From contig JABSOI010000015.1 in NCBI GenBank assembly GCA_013216015.1, positions 61,661 to 125,660 on the forward strand: 64,000 nt of DNA. The letters run 5' to 3'. Source of the stretch: Alteromonadaceae bacterium (GTDB lineage: Bacteria > Pseudomonadota > Gammaproteobacteria > Enterobacterales > Alteromonadaceae). The notes under the pieces were generated by a model. That model had not been told where the DNA came from and did no database searches. It saw only the letters and a program-made list of their open reading frames with translations. Positions 1 through 9,756 of this stretch are shown piece by piece. Positions within the stretch are counted from its first letter, which is position 1; the number at the start of each line of letters is the position of its first letter. The translations under genes and the position numbers were made by a program.

Positions 1-1162
1 TTTGCTGAACACTCTGAACCAATGGTGATAATTGTTCAAAAGGATAGTCCTGGTTGTCAAATGCTGCGGTAGTCGTTTTTTGACAGTTGCCAAGCGCCTC
101 GCTAAAGCTTTGATCTGGCGTTAAGCGATGCCTTAGTACGAGTGTATTTAGTAATGGTCCCACTAAAGTGCTAAGTTCTGAACGTTTGCGATTGGCAATT
201 GAACTACCAAAACAAAAATCATACTGACCACTGTATTTGGCCAGTAGCCATGAAAAAGCAGTTTGTAAATATACATATAGGGTTGAGCCCTGATGATTAA
301 TTGCTTTACTTAATTCCTGACTAAGCTCAACATCAAGATTGAGGCGGTCAATCTGGCCATCATAGTTTCTATGTTTTACTGCCTTATAAGGGTAATCAAT
401 AGGCAAGGTTAAAGGCGCTGGTAAGTTGGTCAACTGTTGTTGCCAATAGCTTTGTTGGCTTAAATAATCTTCACTTTGTAGCCATTGTTTTTGCCATTGT
501 GCATAATCCTGATATTGAATGGATAAGGGGGGTAAATCCAACGCTTGCTGGTTAGTTATTGCGTGATATAACAGCGCCAGTTCCTGATTAAAAATATCAA
601 ACGACCAGGCGTCAAAGGCAACGTGATGAATGGTAACAAACAGCCAAAAGTGTTTTGTACAGTTAAATAACCTGACTCGAAAAGGCGCTTCTTTTTCTAA
701 GTCAAATTGATATGTTTGTTCTTGCTCAAAGCACTCGTTTAACCAAACATGTTCATAGTTTTCCTGCGCTAGATTAACAAGTTCAGGTGTTAGTGATATT
801 TGGTAATTATCGAGCTGTTCTGGGTACCATTGCCCTTGCTGGTCTTGCTTAAAGCAGGTTTTCATCACTTGATGACGATTGATTAATTCATTAATCGCCT
901 GACCCAGCGCCTGATGATCCAGCTGCTGGTCAAATTTAATCACTGAGCATAAGTTATAGATTGCGCGATCAGTCATTTTCTCTGCAACTAAGAAGCGTTG
1001 TTGTGCCAGCGACAATGGATAACGTACTTGTTCAGAGGTAACAATAGGCAACTGCCAGCTATTTATCCCTTGCTCAGTAAGCTTCTGACGAAATACTTTC
1101 TGCTGCGTTTCGTCTAATTTGCTTAGTCGTTGTGCAATTGCTAAAAAAGGTGAAGTCTTCAT
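1..1162 (-). CDS. Nonribosomal peptide synthetase, N-terminal condensation domain only (runs off the left edge)
   Basis: This is the 5' part of a third NRPS gene, with about 387 codons visible and no stop before base 1. After a linker of about 35 residues a condensation domain begins (YPLSLAQQRF). The catalytic motif HHVAFDAW lies near residue 177, and a late C-domain motif (DYPFEQL) is still present close to the window edge. The domain should form a peptide bond between the chain delivered by the upstream NRPS and the next residue. The ATG at 1162 lies 5 bases after the stop of the upstream synthetase gene. A GAGGAA ribosome-binding site lies inside the upstream coding end, so translation is probably coupled. 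The downstream A and T domains, and any thioesterase, lie outside the window. Confidence 0.9.
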   Translation of the reverse strand, partial: MKTSPFLAIAQRLSKLDETQQKVFRQKLTEQGINSWQLPIVTSEQVRYPLSLAQQRFLVAEKMTDRAIYNLCSVIKFDQQLDHQALGQAINELINRHQVMKTCFKQDQQGQWYPEQLDNYQISLTPELVNLAQENYEHVWLNECFEQEQTYQFDLEKEAPFRVRLFNCTKHFWLFVTIHHVAFDAWSFDIFNQELALLYHAITNQQALDLPPLSIQYQDYAQWQKQWLQSEDYLSQQSYWQQQLTNLPAPLTLPIDYPYKAVKHRNYDGQIDRLNLDVELSQELSKAINHQGSTLYVYLQTAFSWLLAKYSGQYDFCFGSSIANRKRSELSTLVGPLLNTLVLRHRLTPDQSFSEALGNCQKTTTAAFDNQDYPFEQLSPLVQSVQQ

Positions 1163-1167
1163 TGTTC

Positions 1168-4100
1168 TTATTGTTCCTCAATTTCGTTTAATAGTTGCGC
1201 CATAAAGTCCAAATCATCACTTTGTTCTGTTTGTTCTTGCTCAATTTGCTGGGCAATCGTCATGATGGTTGGGGAGCGAAATAGGCTGTTTAGAGATAGC
1301 GATAAATTAAATTCAGCTTCAATGGCACTTATGAGCTTCATCGCTAGAATTGAATGACCACCTAATTCAAAAAAGTTACTGTCAATGCTGATTTTATCGA
1401 CTGGGATCATAAGAAGTTCAGACCAGATAGAAAGTAATTTACTTTGCTCAACGGTCGCTGGAGCCGTGACGTTTTTACTGATAACAACAAAGTCAGGTGC
1501 TGGCAGTAACTTTTTGTTGATTTTGCCGCTGGTGCTAAGCGGCCATTGTTCAATAAACAGGTAGTGCTCTGGCACCATATAGCTTGGTAATTGACTTGTT
1601 AGTGTGTGTTTGAGTTCGTTGATCAGGGACTCTGAGTCGACCAGTGGATCATGCCACTGAATATAAGCAACAAGGTTCGGCTCGTCTCTTTGATCAAGTT
1701 TTACGGCAAGTTGTGCTGAATTAACCTCTTTGTGTTGATTCAAAATAAACTCAATTTCACCGAGTTCAATTCGTAACCCTCTGATCTTAACCTGATGATC
1801 TAGACGACCTATATAATCAATATTGCCATCATCTAATAGGCGTACTAAGTCTCCGGTACGATAGAGCTTTTCACTTCCCTGCTGACTAAATGGTTGACTC
1901 AATGACTGGTTAAATGGATGATTGATAAAGCGTTCAGCAGTTAATTCAGGTTTATTTAAATACCCTTGCGCCAAGCCAACCCCACCAATGTAAAGTTCAC
2001 CTTCAGCACCTAATGGAGCCAGTTTAAGATGGTTATCCAGCACCAATAATTGCGTGTTTTGAGTTGGCTTGCCAATAGGCACAAGATTGAGTGGAGAATC
2101 TGGCTGACATTGCCAATAACTAACAACAATTGAAGCTTCTGTTGGACCATAAAGATTATGAAGTTCTGCATTACCTTTGCTTTGGGATTGTTTGGCAAAG
2201 AATTTTTGTTGCAACTCATAACTTAATGCTTCACCAATGCAGATTACTTGTTTAACCGAGTCGCATTTTGTCCAATCTCCATCGCTTAACATCACGTTAA
2301 GCATAGAAGGTACAAAATGCAGATGGCTGATGGACTCCTGTTGAATAATTTGGGTTAAGTAACGTGCATCTTTATGGCCTTCTGGTCTTGCGATGACTAA
2401 GGAAGCGCCGGTGATCAGTGGCCAGACTAACTCCCATACAGAAACATCAAAATTATACGGAGTCTTCTGCAGCACTTTGTCTTGTGGCGTTAATTGATAC
2501 TGCTTCTGTATCCAGTCCATGAGGTTTACCAGCCCTTGATGGCTACACACAACACCTTTAGGCTGACCTGTGGAGCCTGACGTATAAATAAGGTAAGCAC
2601 TGGACAATGATGATTGTACTGTAGTGCGTTTAATGGCTTGGTCAGGTAAATTGCCAACGCTTTCTTGAACATCTTTACTGTCAATAACAAGTAGTTCAGT
2701 AGCTAGATCAGTACCTATATCAGTAGCTATATGAGTCAGTTGATTAGCGAGATGCTGCTGAGTAAGTAGCATTTTAGCCTGGCTATCTTTAACAATGTTC
2801 TTAATTCTAGCTTCAGGTAAATTGACATCTATTGGCAGGTAGGCAGCTCCAGCTTTTAACACTGCCCAAAGTGCGATAACCATATCGAATGAGCGATCCA
2901 TGCATAAAGCAACATAGTCATTTGGTTTTATGCCTTTTTGGATTAAATAATGCGCCAGTTGGTTAGTTTTCGCGTCTAGTTCATTATAACTTAGTGAGTT
3001 ATTTTCATAAATTAACGCCGTGTTATCGCCTGATAACTGCACTTGCTGTTCAAAAAGTTGATAAATGCACGCTGTTTCAGGGTATTCTTCCTGTTTAAAA
3101 TTCAAGTGCAATAGCGCTTGTTGTTCTGTATTTGGTACAACTGAATACTGCATTATCGCTTGTTGCGTTTTATCTTTTAACGCGAGCATTAATTGTTCCA
3201 ATGCCGTAATCAAATAAGGAGTGATGCGGTCAGCCTCAAGAGAGTGGTCGACCTGAGTGTTGATTAAAAAGTCATCACCATAATCATCGATAGATATAGC
3301 AAATGGGTAATTCGTTCGCTCTTTAGGATCTATGAATTTTAAGGCGGATAAGCTATTTGTATCATCGGTGGTTTTTCTGGCTGTATGGCGATAATTAAAT
3401 AGCGTATTAAATAACGGTGTTTCAGCACTTAAGTCGCTATATTTTTGTATCTCAGATAAGGGGGTTTGCTCATAAGGAATTAAGGCCAATAGGGCTTGCT
3501 GAGTTTGTTGCACTAATTCCTGTGCATTAACTTGTGTTAAATCAATGCGAACAGGTAAAGTATTGATGAACATTCCCATCATACTTTCACTACCTTTAAC
3601 TCCTTGTAATCGGCCAGACATGACGGTACCAAAGACAATATCTTCTTTGTTACTGCAAGCGGCCAATACCATAGCAAACGCACTATGGAATAATGTGGCC
3701 GGATTAAGTTTTAGCTGTTTCGCCTGCTGGCGAATTTCTTGACTTAATTCTTTCGACAGCCAGGTATCCTGCTCGATGATGTCATCGATGTGACTTTCTT
3801 TATGGTTATCTTTATTGCTTTCTTTATTGCTTTCTTTAATGCCTTGCGAAAAAGGCGTGCTTGGTTCAACAAAACCATGTAGTTGCTCAGTAAAAAATTG
3901 CTTCGCTTTGTGGGACTGTTGTTCTTGCTGTGATAATAACTGAGCAATAAACCCTCGGTACTGCACGGGTTCAGGCAGTTCAGTTTTGTTATCGGCAAAA
4001 ATCGTCGCCAATTCTTGTTGAACAATATCCATACTAACGTGATCTGAAATAATATGATGATCAAGCATTCTGATAACATACTCATCTTTAGCAACATGAT

Positions 4101-7100
4101 GCGCTACAGTAATATTTAGCAGGGGCGCTTGTTCGATGTTGACCGTAAGTTGTTGTTTTGCATCAAGCCCCTGCATTTGAGATAAGTGATCTCTTGTAGG
4201 GTCCAAAGTCAGCCAGTTAACGGGTAATTCAGCTTTGCGATAAACCACTTGAACAGGTTGTGATAAATTGCGCCATAGAATTGCTGTTCTCAAGGTATCG
4301 TGACGTTCAATAACGTGATTGAGGCCATCAATAAATTGCTCGAAGTGGTGTGTTCCTTTTATTTTTAAATATGCCGGCATCACGTAAGGGTCGTGCTTCT
4401 CGTCCATACGATGATGAAACAATATGCCTTCCTGTAAAGGTGCTAAAGGATAAATGTCTTGTAAATTACTGATTCCACCAGAAATTTGTTCGATAATATG
4501 CTCGATTTCCTTTTGCTGTAAATCAACTAATGGCAACATTTGTGGTGTTATCTTGGTAGCACCAAAAGGTATGCTCGCCATCGTCGTTAGCGGATCAACC
4601 ATTATATCAGTGCTTTGCTGATTTTTTGTCTTGCCTATTTCAAGTGCGAGGTCTTTGAGTACAGGTGTCTTAAATAATTGACTTGCACTTAGCTCAATAT
4701 CTCGTTGCTGCAAAGCCGTAATAACTTGCATGATCAGCAGTGAATGCCCTCCTAATTCGAAGAAATTATCAAAGCGACTGACAAATTTTATTGTCAGTAC
4801 TTTTTGCCAAATTTCTGCTAACAATTTTTCATGCTCAGTGAGCGGCTGGTCTTTTTCTGTCTTTTCTGAGGTTTTGTTAGGCGCTGATTTCGGTAGCTTG
4901 TTAGGTGCAGTAAAAATCATTTGTTCAGGTTCAACCCAATCAGATGATTGAGCTGCTGCGCATTTTTGTGCTTGTTGTGCTTGTTGTTCTAAGTATTGCT
5001 CAAGTAGCGAAGCTTTATTTTGATTCGTCAGATGCTCTGTCATTAGAGTAATAGCAGTCATTAACTCTTGATGAACTTGTTGACAACTCAGTGTTTTGTC
5101 TATTTCAAGTGTTAATGAAAATTCATCACCATAGTCATCAACTGATAATGTAAAAGGATAGTTACTTGGTTCTGCAACGTTGAGGAGATTAATACCCGCT
5201 AATACACCGTCATTGCTACTTTGCCCGATAGCTTTAGAGTGACGATAATTTAGTAGCGCACTAAATAACGGTTGATCCCCTGATAATTTGCTACAACGTT
5301 GCGCCATTGCGAGTGAACTTTGCTCATACGGGATCAAACCTTGTAAGTTTTCGCGAGTATAAGCTAACAACTGTGAGGCATTCAACTTCGCTAGATTTAG
5401 TTTAATAGGTAAAGTATTTATAAACAGTCCGAGCATTGCATCGGCATCTGCAATATTTTGTAGTCGGCCCGACATCACTGTGCCGAATACAACTTCATTT
5501 TTTGCGCTTGCCCGAGCAATAACTAATGCCCAAGCACTGTGAAAAAAGCTAGCAGATGACGATTGGTGATGTTTACATATTGTTCTAATCGTGGCTGCAA
5601 GTTCATTGCATAACTTGAACTTATAGTGGGCAATATCGCCAGCCCCACCTTGTACATTAGCTAACTGATAAGGCAAAGTAGCATGCTCAATATGACCGAG
5701 TTGTTGGCTGAAATATTGTTGTGCATCTTGATGATTATGCTGCAATGCGTGGCTGACAAAATGTCGATAAGGTACCGAGGGCTTAAGCGCATCAGTATTA
5801 TTCGTTAAGAACGCGGTAAGTTCTTTTATAATAATATCGACACTGATGTGGTCTGAAATAATATGATGTTCTATAAACATCACGGCGTACTTACCTGTAT
5901 TAGGATCTTTGGCTACATGGAGTTTCAACAATGGTGACGCTTCAAGATCTATTACAGGCACTTCTGTTTCAGAGCAGCGCTGTGCATGAAAATCCATCAT
6001 GCATTGGAATATATCATGTTCTGTTTCACTTAATTCATTGTCAAAATCTAACCATTCAATGCTAACAACGGCTTTCCTGTTAACCAGTTGTACAGGATTA
6101 TCAAGCTGACGCCATAAAATACTTGTTCTTAAAATATCATGCCGTTGAATGACAAAATTTAAACCAGCTATGAAGCGTTCGAAAATATTACCATTACTAA
6201 TTTCCAATAGTGCCTTAACAATATATGGATCGTTTTGTGGCGACAGCATATGATGGAATAAAATACCTTCTTGCAAGGGAGCCAATGGATAGATATCCTG
6301 GATGTTGTCGATGCCCTGAGGTACTTTATTTACTATGCTGTCGATTTGCTGTTGTTCTAGTGTTAGCAGAGGCAACATTTCGTTGGTTATCTGCTCACAA
6401 TTGTTAGGGATCAAACCACCGGTAACCTCTTGAATTTTTATATTTTGTACCGCTAATTCACTTATTGCAACGGCCAGTGTTTTAGGCGTTGGTGTTTTGA
6501 ATAACTGTGTGGCGTCAATAATAATATTTCGTTTTCTTAATGCAGCAAGGACTTGGATCACTAGCAGTGAATGGCCACCCAACGAGAAAAAGTTATCGTG
6601 AATACCGATTTGTTCAATCCCTAATACTGCTTTCCAACAATCGATAACAAGTTGTTCATGCTTGTTTGTTGCTGCTACATAGTTGTTTATTGTTTCTGTT
6701 GAGCTATAAGATTCAGGATTTGGCAGTGCTTTTTTGTTAACTTTTCCGTTGCCAGTCAGGGGTAATTCGTCTAATTCAATAATAACGGCTGGGATCATAT
6801 AATCAGCAAGTTGCTCACTAAGCTGTTGGCGCAGTACTTTAATATCCTGAGGTTCTTTTGCAATTAAATAAGCGGCTAGCGCTTTATCGCCATTCTCTTT
6901 TTGCCATGCAAGTACCAAACATTGCTTAATATTTGGTTGTTTTTGAATAACAGTTTCTATCTCGGCGAGTTCGATTCTATATCCACGAATTTTAACTTGA
7001 TCGTCTATACGGCCATTAAATTCAATTTGCTGATTGTGGTTAAGGCGAACTAAGTCACCTGTACGGTATAACCGTTGTTTGGTATTGAAAGGTGACTGAA

Positions 7101-9744
7101 CGAAACTTAGTTCTGTAAGTTCGGCTTTATTGAGATACCCTCGTGCAACCGATTGGCCGCCAATATACAACTCACCAATGACTCCTTGTGGTACTTGGCG
7201 CAATTGTTTGTCTAAAATGTACAGCTCTGTATTAAGGTTAGCTTGGCCAATTGGAATTTCTCCCTTGTCATCATAACTATGATTGAGGTGATAACCACTG
7301 GCAGTTACGGTTGCTTCTGTTGGCCCGTATGTATTAACCAGTTCAGGGCCATTGAAATTGTTAAACCAATGATTAACTAAATTAACTTGCAGTGCTTCTC
7401 CACCAACTATGACTAAACGTAAACATTGCGCAATCTGTTGATGGGGGTAGCTAACGAGTTGGTGCCAAAACGCAGTCGGTAAACTAATAACAGAAATTTC
7501 ATGTTGTTGACAGAATGCAAAGAACTTAACCGGATCACTAACGCAATCTTGATCTCTGATGATAAGTTCAGCACCTGAACAAAGTGCGCCAAAGCACTCT
7601 TCGATAGAAATATCAAAATTTATCGTTGAAAACTGCAGTATTTTGTCCTGTGGTGTTATGTGATAACGCTTTGCAACATTGGTTAAAAAGTTACTTAGCT
7701 GTTGGTGTTCAACCATTACACCTTTAGGTTGACCAGTAGTACCGGAGGTATAAATAACATACGCTAAATGATCTGCTTTTATCGAAACATCAGGGGCTCT
7801 GTCGAAAGGGATTTTTGCTAATATTTGCTTGAATTTGGCACAGTCAATGGCAACGAGTTTATCAGGTGCTTGAACAAAGATGTCATGTGTAGCTAACGCT
7901 TTCTGGCTGACAATTACATTGAGCTCAGCGTCATTGATCATGTATTGTAAGCGTGCTGTCGGGTAATTAGGGTCGAGTGGAACATAGGCTGCGCCTGACT
8001 TTAAAATGGCAAGAATAGCCACTACCATATCAACACATGGCGTCATACATAGTCCGACTAAAGTGTCTGGCTTGATCTCATATTGCGATAGTAAGTAGTG
8101 CGCCAGACGATTGCTTTGCTCATTAAGCTCAGCATAAGATAGGGTTTCCTGGCCAAAAGTTACGGCATTAGCGTTTGGTTGTTGCTTAACTAATTGAGTA
8201 AACACTTCAGTAAATAAGTGAGGCGCTAAAGCAAACGGTTGAGCTGTTTCACCGATTAAAGCCGAAGTCTTTAAATTTGCACTTGCTGAAGCTGTATTCA
8301 ATTGAGCAACATCAGCTCCATGAGTTTCTGATCCGTTTAAGCTTGGCTCAATATCAATTAACCTTATTTGCTGGGTCGACGGTAACTGACAAAGGTTAAC
8401 TAATAATTGCCTGAAGTAGGCTAACATTGCAGTAACAGACTGCTCATCAAAATCGCTACAACGGTAAGTCAGCTCTAGATGTAAATTATCTTTAGGTAAG
8501 ACAGTAACAGTGAGAGGATAATTTAAGTTTGATCGGTTCTGGGCTTCTTCAACACTAAATTCTAGATTATCAAGGTCAAGCGCTTTATCCATTGGAGTAT
8601 TTTCATAAACAAAAATACTATTGAATAAAGGCTGATCTTCAACATCACTCCATTGCTGAATCAATGCCAGCGAGGTTTGCTCAAAATCACGTACTGATAA
8701 GTTATTTTGCTGCAAGGCTTGTAACCAATGACCTAAGTTTTCCTCACTTTGTACTTCAATTTTTAACGGTAAGGTATTTATGAAAAGCCCGACCATATTT
8801 TCTATACCTGATAAATCAATAGAACGACCTGCCACGGTAATACCAAAAACGATATTTTCTTGTTGACTGTATCTTGCTAGTGTTTGTGCCCAGGCACCTT
8901 GCAACAAGGTATTAAGCGTAACTTGATAATCATTGGCGATAGTTTTTAATTGCGCTGAATATTTAGCATCAAGCTGGCAAACAATATCTTTACTCAGAGT
9001 TTGATGGTTTACATTAGCAAAACGATTGCGTTGTAATATTCCAAGTGAGGTTGGTTCTGTAAAACCCGCTAATTTTTGTTGCCAGAAACTTTTCTCAACT
9101 TTTTGATTACTATTTTTGCTTAGCCAGGCAATATAATCTTGATACTGCGCTGCTGGCGCAAGTTGTATTGTTTTACCTTGAGTGAAATGGCGGTAAAACT
9201 GCAGAAACTCCACCATAATCAATGAAAAACACCAGGCATCCATCAATATATGGTGGTAACTTCGAATAAATTGATAACGGTTATCATCCAATTGGATCAA
9301 GTTTACACGCATTAGTGGCGCTTGATTAAATGGCAGGCTTTGTTCACGCTCTTGTGCCAATAGCTGTTCAATTTTTTCTTGTTGTTGCTTCTGGCTGATA
9401 TCACGCCAGTCAAGATAACGAAAAGGCAACTTAACTTGCTTAAAAACGACCTGCAATGGTTGTTCCTGTGTTTCATGCACAAAAGCTGAGCGCAATACCT
9501 GATGACGTTCAACTACGGTTTGCCATGCTTTCTCAAACGCGGAAACATCAAGGTTTTCCATCGTCATGACATAGCGGTACTGCTGTAAATATACGCCACT
9601 TTTAGGTTGCATTAACGTATGAAAGAGCATGCCTTGTTGCACTGGTGTCAGTGGGTATATTGTTTCAATCTCTTTTGAAAGTAGGTTATTTGAAAGCTGA
9701 TTATTTGAAAGCTGATTATTTGAAAGAGAAGTTAATGAAGTCAT
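1168..9744 (-). CDS. Nonribosomal peptide synthetase, C-A-T-C-T-C-A-T
   Basis: 2858-residue NRPS in the middle of the operon. Domains by motif: C (HHILMDAW near 163); A (YTSGTTGQPKG near 665); T (GGHSL near 1056); C (HHIISDH near 1290); T (GGHSL near 1663); C (HHIISDH near 1893); A (YTSGSTGQPKG near 2386); T (GGHSI near 2793). The middle module has no adenylation domain between its C and T domains, so its T must be loaded by another A domain or be skipped. Aligned by eye to GrsA, the first A domain has specificity residues D-I-E-S-I-G-T-V-T. The acidic residue at position 239 recalls codes for basic amino acids such as Lys, but this is weak. The second A domain reads D-V-W-H-I-I-L-I-V; it starts like a serine code but diverges and is left unassigned. 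The gene begins 12 bases after the preceding NRPS. No epimerase or thioesterase is present. Confidence 0.95.
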   Translation of the reverse strand: MTSLTSLSNNQLSNNQLSNNLLSKEIETIYPLTPVQQGMLFHTLMQPKSGVYLQQYRYVMTMENLDVSAFEKAWQTVVERHQVLRSAFVHETQEQPLQVVFKQVKLPFRYLDWRDISQKQQQEKIEQLLAQEREQSLPFNQAPLMRVNLIQLDDNRYQFIRSYHHILMDAWCFSLIMVEFLQFYRHFTQGKTIQLAPAAQYQDYIAWLSKNSNQKVEKSFWQQKLAGFTEPTSLGILQRNRFANVNHQTLSKDIVCQLDAKYSAQLKTIANDYQVTLNTLLQGAWAQTLARYSQQENIVFGITVAGRSIDLSGIENMVGLFINTLPLKIEVQSEENLGHWLQALQQNNLSVRDFEQTSLALIQQWSDVEDQPLFNSIFVYENTPMDKALDLDNLEFSVEEAQNRSNLNYPLTVTVLPKDNLHLELTYRCSDFDEQSVTAMLAYFRQLLVNLCQLPSTQQIRLIDIEPSLNGSETHGADVAQLNTASASANLKTSALIGETAQPFALAPHLFTEVFTQLVKQQPNANAVTFGQETLSYAELNEQSNRLAHYLLSQYEIKPDTLVGLCMTPCVDMVVAILAILKSGAAYVPLDPNYPTARLQYMINDAELNVIVSQKALATHDIFVQAPDKLVAIDCAKFKQILAKIPFDRAPDVSIKADHLAYVIYTSGTTGQPKGVMVEHQQLSNFLTNVAKRYHITPQDKILQFSTINFDISIEECFGALCSGAELIIRDQDCVSDPVKFFAFCQQHEISVISLPTAFWHQLVSYPHQQIAQCLRLVIVGGEALQVNLVNHWFNNFNGPELVNTYGPTEATVTASGYHLNHSYDDKGEIPIGQANLNTELYILDKQLRQVPQGVIGELYIGGQSVARGYLNKAELTELSFVQSPFNTKQRLYRTGDLVRLNHNQQIEFNGRIDDQVKIRGYRIELAEIETVIQKQPNIKQCLVLAWQKENGDKALAAYLIAKEPQDIKVLRQQLSEQLADYMIPAVIIELDELPLTGNGKVNKKALPNPESYSSTETINNYVAATNKHEQLVIDCWKAVLGIEQIGIHDNFFSLGGHSLLVIQVLAALRKRNIIIDATQLFKTPTPKTLAVAISELAVQNIKIQEVTGGLIPNNCEQITNEMLPLLTLEQQQIDSIVNKVPQGIDNIQDIYPLAPLQEGILFHHMLSPQNDPYIVKALLEISNGNIFERFIAGLNFVIQRHDILRTSILWRQLDNPVQLVNRKAVVSIEWLDFDNELSETEHDIFQCMMDFHAQRCSETEVPVIDLEASPLLKLHVAKDPNTGKYAVMFIEHHIISDHISVDIIIKELTAFLTNNTDALKPSVPYRHFVSHALQHNHQDAQQYFSQQLGHIEHATLPYQLANVQGGAGDIAHYKFKLCNELAATIRTICKHHQSSSASFFHSAWALVIARASAKNEVVFGTVMSGRLQNIADADAMLGLFINTLPIKLNLAKLNASQLLAYTRENLQGLIPYEQSSLAMAQRCSKLSGDQPLFSALLNYRHSKAIGQSSNDGVLAGINLLNVAEPSNYPFTLSVDDYGDEFSLTLEIDKTLSCQQVHQELMTAITLMTEHLTNQNKASLLEQYLEQQAQQAQKCAAAQSSDWVEPEQMIFTAPNKLPKSAPNKTSEKTEKDQPLTEHEKLLAEIWQKVLTIKFVSRFDNFFELGGHSLLIMQVITALQQRDIELSASQLFKTPVLKDLALEIGKTKNQQSTDIMVDPLTTMASIPFGATKITPQMLPLVDLQQKEIEHIIEQISGGISNLQDIYPLAPLQEGILFHHRMDEKHDPYVMPAYLKIKGTHHFEQFIDGLNHVIERHDTLRTAILWRNLSQPVQVVYRKAELPVNWLTLDPTRDHLSQMQGLDAKQQLTVNIEQAPLLNITVAHHVAKDEYVIRMLDHHIISDHVSMDIVQQELATIFADNKTELPEPVQYRGFIAQLLSQQEQQSHKAKQFFTEQLHGFVEPSTPFSQGIKESNKESNKDNHKESHIDDIIEQDTWLSKELSQEIRQQAKQLKLNPATLFHSAFAMVLAACSNKEDIVFGTVMSGRLQGVKGSESMMGMFINTLPVRIDLTQVNAQELVQQTQQALLALIPYEQTPLSEIQKYSDLSAETPLFNTLFNYRHTARKTTDDTNSLSALKFIDPKERTNYPFAISIDDYGDDFLINTQVDHSLEADRITPYLITALEQLMLALKDKTQQAIMQYSVVPNTEQQALLHLNFKQEEYPETACIYQLFEQQVQLSGDNTALIYENNSLSYNELDAKTNQLAHYLIQKGIKPNDYVALCMDRSFDMVIALWAVLKAGAAYLPIDVNLPEARIKNIVKDSQAKMLLTQQHLANQLTHIATDIGTDLATELLVIDSKDVQESVGNLPDQAIKRTTVQSSLSSAYLIYTSGSTGQPKGVVCSHQGLVNLMDWIQKQYQLTPQDKVLQKTPYNFDVSVWELVWPLITGASLVIARPEGHKDARYLTQIIQQESISHLHFVPSMLNVMLSDGDWTKCDSVKQVICIGEALSYELQQKFFAKQSQSKGNAELHNLYGPTEASIVVSYWQCQPDSPLNLVPIGKPTQNTQLLVLDNHLKLAPLGAEGELYIGGVGLAQGYLNKPELTAERFINHPFNQSLSQPFSQQGSEKLYRTGDLVRLLDDGNIDYIGRLDHQVKIRGLRIELGEIEFILNQHKEVNSAQLAVKLDQRDEPNLVAYIQWHDPLVDSESLINELKHTLTSQLPSYMVPEHYLFIEQWPLSTSGKINKKLLPAPDFVVISKNVTAPATVEQSKLLSIWSELLMIPVDKISIDSNFFELGGHSILAMKLISAIEAEFNLSLSLNSLFRSPTIMTIAQQIEQEQTEQSDDLDFMAQLLNEIEEQ

Positions 9745-9756
9745 AATATTGCTCTG

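Noticed and set aside
1168..9744. Opposite-strand and out-of-frame ORFs of 60-130 codons inside the NRPS genes and other long genes
   Set aside because: They are shadows of long AT-rich coding genes, with no ribosome-binding sites and no recognisable motifs.
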